Origin: Nocardioidaceae bacterium
GTDB lineage: Bacteria > Actinomycetota > Actinomycetes > Propionibacteriales > Nocardioidaceae
NCBI GenBank assembly: GCA_017744365.1
Contig: JAGIBL010000005.1
Location: 186,001 to 250,000 of the forward strand
Reading direction: 5' to 3'
Length of the DNA stretch: 64,000 bases
Shown here: piece by piece, positions 53,184-62,736 of the stretch
Layout: each line of letters begins with the position of its first letter
Numbering within the stretch: position 1 is the stretch's first letter
The notes under the pieces: model-generated
Databases searched by the model: none
Seen by the model: only the letters and a program-made list of their open reading frames with translations
What the model was told of the DNA's origin: nothing
Made by a program: the position numbers and the translations under genes

Positions 53184-53840
53184 TCAGCGTGCCGAGGTCA
53201 CCGCGGAGGCGAGCCGGGTGATCTCGCCGGCCTCGACGACCCGGTTGCCGGGCTCCTGGCGCCGTGCCTCGACGACCATCGCCCGGGCGACGTCGGTCGC
53301 CTTGGTCGGACGGTACCTGCCCAGCACGGGGGACAGGGCCCGCATCACCACCAGGCCGGCCGACTCGGCGACCCGGGTCTCGGTGCGGTGCCCGTCGAGC
53401 ATGGACGGCCGGAACGCCACGATCGTCGGGATCCCGGTCGCGTTCACGAAGTGCTCGGTGTCGCCCTTGACCTTGTTGTAGAAGATCTTCGACTTCGGCG
53501 AGGCGCCCATCGCGGTCACGTGCAGGAACTGCGAGGCCCCGTTGCGGAAGGCCGACCCGGCCAGCGCGATCACGGCGTCGTAGTCGACCACGCGGAAGCC
53601 CGGCCGGCTGCGCGCCTTCTTCATGGTGGTGCCCAGGCAGCAGAACACGTCGTCGCACGGCGGCAGCTCGCCGATCACCGGGAACGGCACCAGCTGCTGC
53701 TCGAGCTTCGGGTGCTCCCGGTCGACCCGGCGCCGGCCGACGCTGACCACCCGATCCCAGGTCGGGTCCTCGAGCAGCAGGTCGAGCAGGTGACCGCCGA
53801 CGAGTCCGGATGCACCGGCGATGACCGCGGTTCGGCTCAT
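53184..53840 (-). CDS. NAD(P)H-binding atypical SDR protein
   Basis: The 218-residue protein begins MSRTAVIAGASGLVGGHLLDLLLEDPTWDRVVSVGRR, an NAD(P)-binding Rossmann start. It contains DDVFCCLGTTMKKA near residue 62 and HVTAMGASPKSKIFYNKVKGDTE near 107, matching the atypical SDR group of NAD(P)H-binding oxidoreductases (YbjT-like, related to HTATIP2). No clear active-site Tyr-Lys pair of classical type is present besides YNKVK. ATG 53840 is preferred to an upstream start because the Rossmann motif begins right after it. Confidence 0.8.
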   Translation of the reverse strand: MSRTAVIAGASGLVGGHLLDLLLEDPTWDRVVSVGRRRVDREHPKLEQQLVPFPVIGELPPCDDVFCCLGTTMKKARSRPGFRVVDYDAVIALAGSAFRNGASQFLHVTAMGASPKSKIFYNKVKGDTEHFVNATGIPTIVAFRPSMLDGHRTETRVAESAGLVVMRALSPVLGRYRPTKATDVARAMVVEARRQEPGNRVVEAGEITRLASAVTSAR

Positions 53841-53976
53841 GCCCACTGCCCCCTCGTTGATCCGCACGGGTTCGTTCCACACCGGCCGGGGAAGGCTTCC
53901 CGGCGTTGCCGAGCATGAAACCACACTCTTTCCGAGACCCGACAAGTCGGAAAAAGAGTGTGAAACGGCCCCCGTG

Positions 53977-55365
53977 TCAGTCCGTCAGGGGTGCCGCTTC
54001 CTCGAGCTCGACCAGCGCGGCCTTGATCGCGTCGGCGAGCTCGTCGATGTCCGGGGCGACCTCCGGGGTGGTGACGAACCCGAAGTCGATCGAGTCCAGA
54101 TAGCTGAACACGGTCACGTTCAGCGCCACCTCGAGCACCAGCGGGCCGATCGGCAGCAGCGAGCGCAGCGGCGCGGTCGCCATGTAGAGCGGGAACGGCG
54201 GACCGGGCACGTTGGAGACGACCAGGTTGATCGGGGCCAGCGAGTTCGCCAGCCCGCTGGAGGTGTAGGCCCGCGACGCCAGGCTGAGCAGGCCCGGGGG
54301 AGTGATGTCCGGAAGCTGCATGATCTGGTGCGCGGTGAGCGCCTTGGCCATCTCCTTGGCGCCCTGCGAGCTCTCGTAGATCGCCTTGATCCGGGCCGCG
54401 GCGTCCTCGACGTCGGTGGCCAGGCTGACCGTCATCGAGGAGACCTGGTTGCCGACGTGCCCGGCGGTGTCCTCGGTCCGGGTGGAGACCGGGATCTGCG
54501 CGATCATCGGCTTGGCCGGGATGCCCTCGCGCTCGCCCAGGTAGATCCGCAGCGCGCCCGCGACGAGGGCCAGCACCACGTCGTTGAGCTTCACGCCGTA
54601 CGCGTCCTTGAGCGCCTTGACCCGGTCCAGCTCGATCTTGACCCCGGTGATCCGGCGGTGCGGGCTGAGCGTCGCGTTGAACCGGGTGGTCGGCGCGGAG
54701 AAGAACCGCGGCGGCTTGTTCTCGTAGTTGCGCACCGCGATCTGCTGGCGCACGGTCTGGTTGAGGATGCCGAAGATCCGTGCGGGCGTGCGCACCGCGA
54801 CGTTGACCCAGCCCCCGGCGAGCGCCCGGACCGTGCTGGGGGCGGACGAGCCGATCCCGTGCACGACCTCCTCCGACGGCGGCCGCGGCTCGGGGGTGAT
54901 GTCGAGCAGGATCTCGCCGAGCCCGGCACCGGAGACGCCGTCGACGATCGAGTGGTGCATCTTGGTGAGCGTCGCGACCCGGCCCTTCTGCAGGCCCTCG
55001 ATCACCCACAGCTCCCACAGCGGCCGGTTCCGGTCGAGCTTGTACGACATCAGCCGGCTGATCAGCTCGTCGAGCTCCTTGCGGGTGCCCGGCTGCGGCA
55101 CCCCGATCCGCCGGATGTGGAAGTCCGGGTCCAGGGTGTCGTCCTCGACGAACCACGGCCGGTCCAGACCGAACGGGGACTCGACCACCTTCCAGCGCAG
55201 CTGCGGCATCTGAGGCAGCCGCTCGATGACGATCTGCCGGACGCGCTCGAAGCTGAACTCCGGCGCGTCGGCGGTCTCGTGGATCGCCACCGCCCCGATG
55301 TGCATGTGCCACGCCGGCGTCTCGCCGTACCAGAATGCAGCGTCGACCCCACTCATCCGCTTCAT
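53977..55365 (-). CDS. Wax ester synthase/diacylglycerol acyltransferase
   Basis: The 462-residue WS/DGAT enzyme has the catalytic HHxxxDG motif ([11 protein letters not shown] near residue 135), the N-terminal [21 protein letters not shown], and the second conserved block [17 protein letters not shown] near 380. Such enzymes esterify long-chain alcohols or diacylglycerol with acyl-CoA, making storage lipids. TAGGGT lies 7 bases before ATG 55365, so that start was preferred to the GTG 9 bases upstream. Confidence 0.93.
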   Translation of the reverse strand: MKRMSGVDAAFWYGETPAWHMHIGAVAIHETADAPEFSFERVRQIVIERLPQMPQLRWKVVESPFGLDRPWFVEDDTLDPDFHIRRIGVPQPGTRKELDELISRLMSYKLDRNRPLWELWVIEGLQKGRVATLTKMHHSIVDGVSGAGLGEILLDITPEPRPPSEEVVHGIGSSAPSTVRALAGGWVNVAVRTPARIFGILNQTVRQQIAVRNYENKPPRFFSAPTTRFNATLSPHRRITGVKIELDRVKALKDAYGVKLNDVVLALVAGALRIYLGEREGIPAKPMIAQIPVSTRTEDTAGHVGNQVSSMTVSLATDVEDAAARIKAIYESSQGAKEMAKALTAHQIMQLPDITPPGLLSLASRAYTSSGLANSLAPINLVVSNVPGPPFPLYMATAPLRSLLPIGPLVLEVALNVTVFSYLDSIDFGFVTTPEVAPDIDELADAIKAALVELEEAAPLTD

Positions 55366-55420
55366 GGCCGACACCCTAGGGATGCCGAAGGGGTGTGACG
55401 AGCGTCTCAGCGAATTCTGG

Positions 55421-55978
55421 TTACCGGGTACCGGCGGCGCCGTGGGCCAGCGCCTCCAGCACCGCGTTGGTGAAACCGGGCAGATCGTCCGGCTTCCGGC
55501 TGGTGATGAGGTTGCCGTCGGTGACGAGCGGCTTGTCGACCCACTCGGCGCCGGCGTTGCGCAGGTCGGTCTGCAGGCTCGGCCACGAGGTGAGCGTGCG
55601 CCCCTCGGCGACCCCGGCCTCGGCGAGCATCCACCCCGCGTGGCAGATCGCCGCGACCGGCTTCCCGCTGGCCACGAAGTCCCGCACGAACGCGACCGCG
55701 TCGGCGTCGGTGCGCAGCGCGTCGGGGTTGGCCACGCCGCCGGGCAGGACCAGCGCGTCGTACTCCTCGACGTCCGACTCGGCGACCGTGCGGTCGACGT
55801 GGAGCTCGCCGTCCTTGTCGAGGTGGTTGAAGGTCTGCACCTCGCCGGGCCGGGTGCTGATGAGCACCGGCTCGGCGCCCGCGTCCTTGATCGCGTCCCA
55901 CGGGGTGGTCAGCTCGACACGCTCCACGCCCTCGGGGGCGGTCAGGAACGCCACTCTCTTTCCCTGTACGTCGCTCAT
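55421..55978 (-). CDS. DJ-1/PfpI family protein
   Basis: The 185-residue protein has the type 1 glutamine-amidotransferase-like fold: [40 protein letters not shown] and the nucleophile Cys in [14 protein letters not shown] near residue 113. PfpI/YhbO members are stress proteins with deglycase or protease claims. The start is ATG 55978 behind GAGGAG. It is divergent from lepA. Confidence 0.9.
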   Translation of the reverse strand: MSDVQGKRVAFLTAPEGVERVELTTPWDAIKDAGAEPVLISTRPGEVQTFNHLDKDGELHVDRTVAESDVEEYDALVLPGGVANPDALRTDADAVAFVRDFVASGKPVAAICHAGWMLAEAGVAEGRTLTSWPSLQTDLRNAGAEWVDKPLVTDGNLITSRKPDDLPGFTNAVLEALAHGAAGTR

Positions 55979-56089
55979 GCGACTCCTCGTGCCCGGGCGA
56001 TCGGGATCCATGCGCCGTTTCGCGCCCGCGCCCGGCCGCGTGGGAGGATGAGCGGACCCCGAAACACATCAGCACCGACGAGAGAGCCC

Positions 56090-57961
<1,872 letters not shown>

Positions 57962-58891
57962 CGACCTCCGCCACCTCGTCCTGCACGCACGCCGCGGCGG
58001 CCAGCAGCCCGGAGGCGGCGGCCACCAGCACCGCGGCCATCGGGCCCGGCGCGGCGGCGGTGTGGGCGCCGTCGCCCGCCGCGTAGATCCCCGGCCGGCT
58101 GGTCCGCCCGAACGCGTCGACCTCGATGCAGCCGGTACCGAGCACGGTCAGGTCCAGGTCCGCCGCGAACGGAGCCGACGGCACGTACGACGAGCGCACG
58201 AAGAACCCGTCCGCGACCAGGGTGCTGCCGTCGCTGAGCTCGACCGCGACGCCGTCGCCCTCGCGGGAGAGTGCGGTGATCTTGGCGTCGCGCAGCGTGG
58301 CGCCGGCGCGCTCCACGGCGACCGGGTCCGGGGAGAAGCCGTCGCCGACCACGACCACCTCGCCGGCGATCGGCGCCAGCATCGCGGCCATGCGGTCAGC
58401 GTGGTCGCTGCCCTGGACCACCACCGTGCCACCGGCGAACTCGTGCCCGTGGCAGAACGGGCAGTGCGCCACCACGGTGCCGAACAGCTCCGCCAGGCCC
58501 GGTACGTCGGGCAGCTCGTCGCGCACGCCGGTCGCCAGGATGATCCGCTTGGCGGGGTGCATGGTCCCGTCCGCGGTGCGCACCTCGTAGCCGCTGTCTG
58601 CCGGAGTCACGTGGGTGACCACCGCCGCGCGCAGCTCGACGTCGGCGTACGTGTCCAGCTCGGCGCGGGCCGCGGCGCGCAGCTCGGCCGGCGGGGTGCC
58701 GTCGCGGGTGAGGAAGTTGTGCATCTCGCCGGCCGGCTCGTTGCGGTACTCGCCCGAGTCCAGCACCAGGGTGCGCCGGTGCATCCGGCCCAGCGTCAGG
58801 CCAGCCTGCAGGCCGGCCGGTCCGGCGCCGATCACGATCACGTCGTACATGGGTTCTCCTTCACGGACGATTTGAGTTCGGCACCAGCGTG

Positions 58892-58915
58892 TGACTTCAT
58901 GTCGACATGAAGTCA
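58892..58915. promoter_or_regulatory. Perfect 24-bp palindrome between flavoprotein and merR
   Basis: Two perfect 12-base arms (TGACTTCATGTC and its reverse complement) meet at TCGA with no spacer. On the minus strand TTGACT starts the palindrome as a -35 for the flavoprotein. On the plus strand it covers the merR start codon at 58907. MerR-family sites have this shape, so it is the likely operator of the neighbouring regulator. No good -10 is visible 19 bases further. Confidence 0.7.
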
Positions 58916-59311
58916 AGCGAGCAGGCGGTCTGGTCCGTCGGGCAGGTCGCGGAGCGGTTCGACATCGGCACCAACGTGCTGCGGCACTGGGAGGACATGG
59001 GCCTGCTCAAGCCGGCCCGTGACTCCGCCGACCGCCGCCGGTACTCCCGCGACGACGTGGTCCGGGTCGCGGTGATCCAGCGCAGCAAGGCGGCCGGGAT
59101 GAGCCTGGAGCAGATCCGGGTGATGCTCGACGCCGAGACCCGGGGCCGGCACGAGGTGCTGCTCGCCCACGTCGAGGACCTGGATCGGCGGATGGAGGAG
59201 ATGCGGCTGTCCCGCGAGATGACCATGCACGCGTTCCGGTGCAAGGCCCATGACTTGACCACCTGCTCGCACTTCCGCGGCTGGGTGGACGACCTGCTCG
59301 CGGACTTCTGA
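58907..59311 (+). CDS. MerR-family regulator with two C-terminal cysteines
   Basis: The 134-residue protein has the MerR winged-helix region VWSVGQVAERFDIGTNVLRHWEDMGLLKPARDSADRRRYSRDDV (about 8-51), a helical dimer coil, and a C-terminal part with only two cysteines, Cys112 and Cys120 (CKAHDLTTC). These could sense thiols, metals or redox state. Divergence from a CxxC flavoprotein supports redox control. Its stop overlaps the start of the kinase gene. Confidence 0.9.
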   Translation: MKSSEQAVWSVGQVAERFDIGTNVLRHWEDMGLLKPARDSADRRRYSRDDVVRVAVIQRSKAAGMSLEQIRVMLDAETRGRHEVLLAHVEDLDRRMEEMRLSREMTMHAFRCKAHDLTTCSHFRGWVDDLLADF

Positions 59312-60114
59312 TGCCGGTGCTCACCAGCCTGTACGACGAGTGGGAGCTGCGCCCGGAGGGGTCCCCGGTGGTCACCGAGACGGCGACGGTCGTCCCGGTC
59401 CGCACCGCGCGCGGCGACCGGGCGGTCCTCAAGGTGTCGGTGCCGACCGAGGCGAACGAGCACGAGCACCTGGCGCTGAGCCACTGGGCCGGCCGGGGCG
59501 CCGCCACACTGCTGCGCGCCGACCCGCGACGCCGGGCGCTGCTGCTCGGCAGGCTGACCGGCGAGGACCTGGGCGAGGCCTGGGACGTCGAGGCGTGCGA
59601 GATCGTCGGGCGCCTGTACTCCCGGCTGCACGTGCCCGCGTTCCGGCCGCTGCGCCTGCTCAGCGAGGAGAGTGCCGCGATCGCCGTACGGTTGGCCGGC
59701 CTGCCGCGCAACGCCCCGCTGCCGCGCCGGATGGTCGAGCAGGCAGTCTCGCTGGCGCGGTCCTTCGCGGTCGACCCGGCCACCGACGGCGTGGTGGTGC
59801 ACACCGACCTTCACTACCGGAACGTCCTGCTCGACGAGCAGGGGCAGTGGCGGGCCATCTCGCCGAAGCCGCTCTCCGGAGATCCGCACCACGAGCCGGC
59901 GCCGATGCTGCTGCAGCGCTACGACGAGCTCGCCGGCGACGTCCGCAACGGCCTGCGGCGCCGCTTCCACGCCCTCGTCGACACGGCGGGCCTCGACGAG
60001 GACCGTGCCCGGGACTGGGCGATCGTGCGCGCGATCAGCCAGGCCGCCGCCCACCTGGACGACCGCGACCTGGTGACCCGCGCGGTCGCGGTCGCGAAGG
60101 CGGTCCAGGACTGA
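59311..60114 (+). CDS. APH(6)/hydroxyurea-type phosphotransferase
   Basis: The 267-residue protein resembles the APH_6_hur family (streptomycin 6-phosphotransferases and hydroxyurea kinases). The catalytic loop is VVHTDLHYRNVLL near residue 166, and the magnesium site is AISPKPLSGDPHHEPAPMLLQRYDE near 187, where the family's DPK is SPK. This loss of an acidic residue may weaken activity. It overlaps merR by 1 base, so it is probably co-transcribed with it. Streptomycin resistance cannot be inferred from sequence. Confidence 0.85.
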   Translation: MPVLTSLYDEWELRPEGSPVVTETATVVPVRTARGDRAVLKVSVPTEANEHEHLALSHWAGRGAATLLRADPRRRALLLGRLTGEDLGEAWDVEACEIVGRLYSRLHVPAFRPLRLLSEESAAIAVRLAGLPRNAPLPRRMVEQAVSLARSFAVDPATDGVVVHTDLHYRNVLLDEQGQWRAISPKPLSGDPHHEPAPMLLQRYDELAGDVRNGLRRRFHALVDTAGLDEDRARDWAIVRAISQAAAHLDDRDLVTRAVAVAKAVQD

Positions 60115-60120
60115 GCAGCG

Positions 60121-60233
60121 TCGAGGCGTCCGAAGTGAAAGCCCAAGAAGCGCTGAGGCGTCTCATATGAAAGCCGACGGCTTTCATATGAGACGCCTCA
60201 GCATGCTTGGCGTTTTCATCTGCGACGCCTGAG
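60121..60233. repeat. Four-copy palindromic repeat element, locus 2
   Basis: Four 21-base copies lie at 60121, 60153, 60181 and 60213 with gaps of 11, 7 and 11 bases, the same layout as at 40152-40263. The two inner copies form a perfect 25-bp inverted repeat around one A (60152-60202). The element begins 7 bases after the kinase stop and lies between two same-strand genes. Confidence 0.88.
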
Positions 60234-60310
60234 CGGGCCGAGGCAGTTTCGTCGCGTCAGGAAGTGGCAATCTCTGCCGCGACGGACGCCGCCGGGACAC
60301 AATCACGCGC

Positions 60311-61087
60311 ATGACCGAGCCCATCACCCCGCCTCTTCCTCCGGCCGGCTGGTACCCGGACCCGGAGGACCCCACGCGGACGCTGCGCTGGTGGGACGGC
60401 TACCAGTGGAGCCTGCGCAAGCCGATGCCGGCTCCGGACGGCGGCGGGATTCGCCGGCCGGTCGGGCGCGGCGTCGCCCGGCTCGGCCAGGTGATCGGGG
60501 TCGCGCTGGTCTTCACCGCACTGCTCGGGATCGGTCAGCTCTCGCTGCACCTCTGGGGAATCGGCATGGTCGACGAGGCCGTCGCCGAGGGTGACGTCGA
60601 CCGGCTGGACGCCTTCGACAACGCCGACGCGGCGCTGGGCGTCGTCGGGCTCCTGCTGATGCTGACGGTTGGCATCTGCTGGATGGTCTGGCAGTACCGG
60701 TTGGCGCGCACCTTCTACGACAGCGACCTGCATCGGAATCCGCCCTGGCACGCGTGGTCCTGGGTGATCCCGTTCGGCAACCTCTGGATGCCGTTCCAGA
60801 ACGTCCGCGACCTGTGGCGCCAGCTCGTCCCGCTGAAGGCGACAGCGATGCTGGGCTGGTGGTGGGCCGCGCTGATCGGATCCTGGATCATCGAGCGCAT
60901 CGTGCTCAGCGACATCGACGAGGTGGACTCGCCGGACACCTTCAAGAACGTGATCGGCACCGAGGTCGCCGCGGACCTGCTCGGCATCGTCGCGGCCGTC
61001 CTTGCCGTCCGGATCGTCCGCACCCTCACCCGGGCGGGCCTGGCCCGGTCGGCGAGCGAGGTCAGCGCAGCGAGTCCCGCCGGCTGA
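60311..61087 (+). CDS. DUF2510/DUF4328 membrane protein
   Basis: The 258-residue protein opens with a DUF2510 motif (PPAGWYPDPEDPTRTLRWWDGYQWS), followed by four membrane helices of the DUF4328 type, including YRLARTFYDSDLH and HAWSWVIPFGNLWMPFQNVRDLWR. Function is unknown. CACAAT 7 bases before the ATG may be a leaderless -10. Its last 26 bases overlap the convergent sigma-factor gene. Confidence 0.85.
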   Translation: MTEPITPPLPPAGWYPDPEDPTRTLRWWDGYQWSLRKPMPAPDGGGIRRPVGRGVARLGQVIGVALVFTALLGIGQLSLHLWGIGMVDEAVAEGDVDRLDAFDNADAALGVVGLLLMLTVGICWMVWQYRLARTFYDSDLHRNPPWHAWSWVIPFGNLWMPFQNVRDLWRQLVPLKATAMLGWWWAALIGSWIIERIVLSDIDEVDSPDTFKNVIGTEVAADLLGIVAAVLAVRIVRTLTRAGLARSASEVSAASPAG

Positions 61088-62288
61088 CCAGGTGCGCCCG
61101 CTCGGCCTCGTTCTCGACCAGGGCGAGGGCGGCGTCGTACGCGTCCCTGGCCTCGGCGTCGCGCTCCAGGCGGCGCAGCAGCTCCGCGCGGGTCACGTGC
61201 CACGCGTGGTAGCCGGCCAGGTCGAGCCGTTCCACGACCGACAGAGCCACCGCGGGCCCGTCGACCTCGGCCACCGCGACCGCGCGGTTCAGCTCGACGA
61301 TCGGGTTCGGCTGCACCCGCAGCAGCTGGTCGTAGAGCTGCACGATCTGCCGCCAGTCGGTCATCGAGGCGTCCAGCGCATCGGTGTGCACCGCGTTGAT
61401 GGCGGCCTGCAGCTGGTAGGGCCCGGGCCGGTTCAGTGCCAGGCAGCGGCGGACCAGGCGGTGCCCCTCGTCGATCAGCGCCGCGTCCCAGCGGGTCCGG
61501 TCCTGCTTGTCGAGGGTGACGAGCGCGCCCGCGGCGTCGACCCGCGCCGGGTGCCGGGCCTCGGTGAGCAGCATCAGCGCGAGCAGGCCGAGCACCTCGG
61601 GCTCGTCGACCAGCGAAGCGACCTGCCGGGTCAGCCGCACCGCCTCCTCGCACAGGTCCACCCGGGTACCGGCCGCGCCGGAGGTCAGGTAGCCCTCGTT
61701 GAACACCAGGTACAGGACCGCCAGCACGCCGGCCAGCCGGCTCGGCAGGTCCTCGGCGGAGGGCACCCGGTAGGGGATGTTGGCGTTCTTGATCTTCTGC
61801 TTCGCCCGGGTGATCCGCTGCGCCATCGTGGTCTCGGGGACCAGGAAGGCGTGTGCGATCTCGGCCACGGTCAGGCCGCCGAGCAGGCGCAGGGTCAGCG
61901 CGACCCGGTTCTCCAGGGCCAGCGCCGGGTGGCAGCAGGTGAACACCAGCCGCAGCCGGTCGTCGGAGATCGGGCCGGTGGGCTGGTGGGGGCCCCCCTC
62001 GTTGTGCTCTGGGTCGGCGATCATCAGGGCCTCCTGGTGCTTGGCGTCCCGCTTGCCCTCGCGCCGGATCCGGTCGATCGCCTTGTTGCCCGCGGTCGTG
62101 GTCAGCCACGCACCCGGGTTCGGCGGGATGCCGTCGGCGGGCCAGCGCTCCAGCGCGGTGACCAGAGCGTCGGCGGCCGCGTCCTCGGCAAGGTCGATGT
62201 CACCGAAGCGGCGGATCAGGGTCGCGACCACCCGGCCGTGCTCGGCGCGGACGATCTCGGCGATGCGGTCGTCGAAGTCGGCGGGCAC
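61062..62288 (-). CDS. ECF42-type sigma factor
   Basis: The 408-residue protein has sigma region 2 (ALVTALERWPADGIPPNPGAWLTTTAGNKAIDRIRRE, near 42-78) and region 4 (LRLLGGLTVAEIAHAFLVPETTMAQRITRAKQKIK, near 133-168), then a helical C-terminal domain of about 200 residues (NEGYLTSG, LDKQDRTRWD, AYDAALALVENEAERAHL). This long tail and the DGPF gene immediately upstream are the signature of the ECF42 group. No anti-sigma factor is present. The start is GTG 62288, 3 bases after the DGPF stop. Confidence 0.92.
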   Translation of the reverse strand: MPADFDDRIAEIVRAEHGRVVATLIRRFGDIDLAEDAAADALVTALERWPADGIPPNPGAWLTTTAGNKAIDRIRREGKRDAKHQEALMIADPEHNEGGPHQPTGPISDDRLRLVFTCCHPALALENRVALTLRLLGGLTVAEIAHAFLVPETTMAQRITRAKQKIKNANIPYRVPSAEDLPSRLAGVLAVLYLVFNEGYLTSGAAGTRVDLCEEAVRLTRQVASLVDEPEVLGLLALMLLTEARHPARVDAAGALVTLDKQDRTRWDAALIDEGHRLVRRCLALNRPGPYQLQAAINAVHTDALDASMTDWRQIVQLYDQLLRVQPNPIVELNRAVAVAEVDGPAVALSVVERLDLAGYHAWHVTRAELLRRLERDAEARDAYDAALALVENEAERAHLVSRRDSLR

Positions 62289-62291
62289 GGG

Positions 62292-62645
62292 TCAGTCGAC
62301 GACGCCCTGGAACGGGCGCACCTCGACGGGGTGCCGGCACGCGCCCGACGCCCGGCCCGCGATGGCCAGGGCCTCGTCCAGGTCGGCGGCCTCGATGACC
62401 CAGAAGCCGCCGAGCTGCTCCTTGGTCTCGACGTACGGGCCGTCGCTGATGATCGGTTCGGCCTTGGTGCCGTCCACGACGGTCGAGCTGTCCGGGTGCA
62501 GCAGGCCACCGGCGAAGAGCCAGTGCCCGGAGCCCTGCAGGTCCTTGTTGAACGCCTCGGTGTCGGCGAACGACTGCTGGGTCTCAGGGCTGTCGAAGTC
62601 GAGGGCGTCCCAGTCGTGGATGACCGAGAGCAGGTAGTGCGTCAT
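62292..62645 (-). CDS. DGPF/YciI-like protein linked to ECF42
   Basis: The 117-residue protein begins THYLLSVIHDWDALDF and contains the DGPF-type signature ISDGPYVETKEQLGGFWVIEA near residue 65, then ALAIAGRASGACRHPVEVRPF. DGPF proteins are the conserved partners and targets of ECF42 sigma factors. It starts at ATG 62645 with GGAG upstream. The upstream gap contains GGGACC/GGTCCC inverted sequences but no ECF42 promoter could be fixed by eye. Confidence 0.9.
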   Translation of the reverse strand: MTHYLLSVIHDWDALDFDSPETQQSFADTEAFNKDLQGSGHWLFAGGLLHPDSSTVVDGTKAEPIISDGPYVETKEQLGGFWVIEAADLDEALAIAGRASGACRHPVEVRPFQGVVD

Positions 62646-62736
62646 GGTGCGCTCCTAGTTCGGGGACCTCTGCGGGTCCCATCTTGTCGTGTCACCCTCT
62701 CCACGAACGAGCACACCCGGATACGACACCTCAGTC

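Noticed and set aside
62646-62736. ECF42 target promoter before the DGPF gene
   Set aside because: A TGTCGA-type -35 could not be found in the correct orientation; only loose inverted sequences are present.
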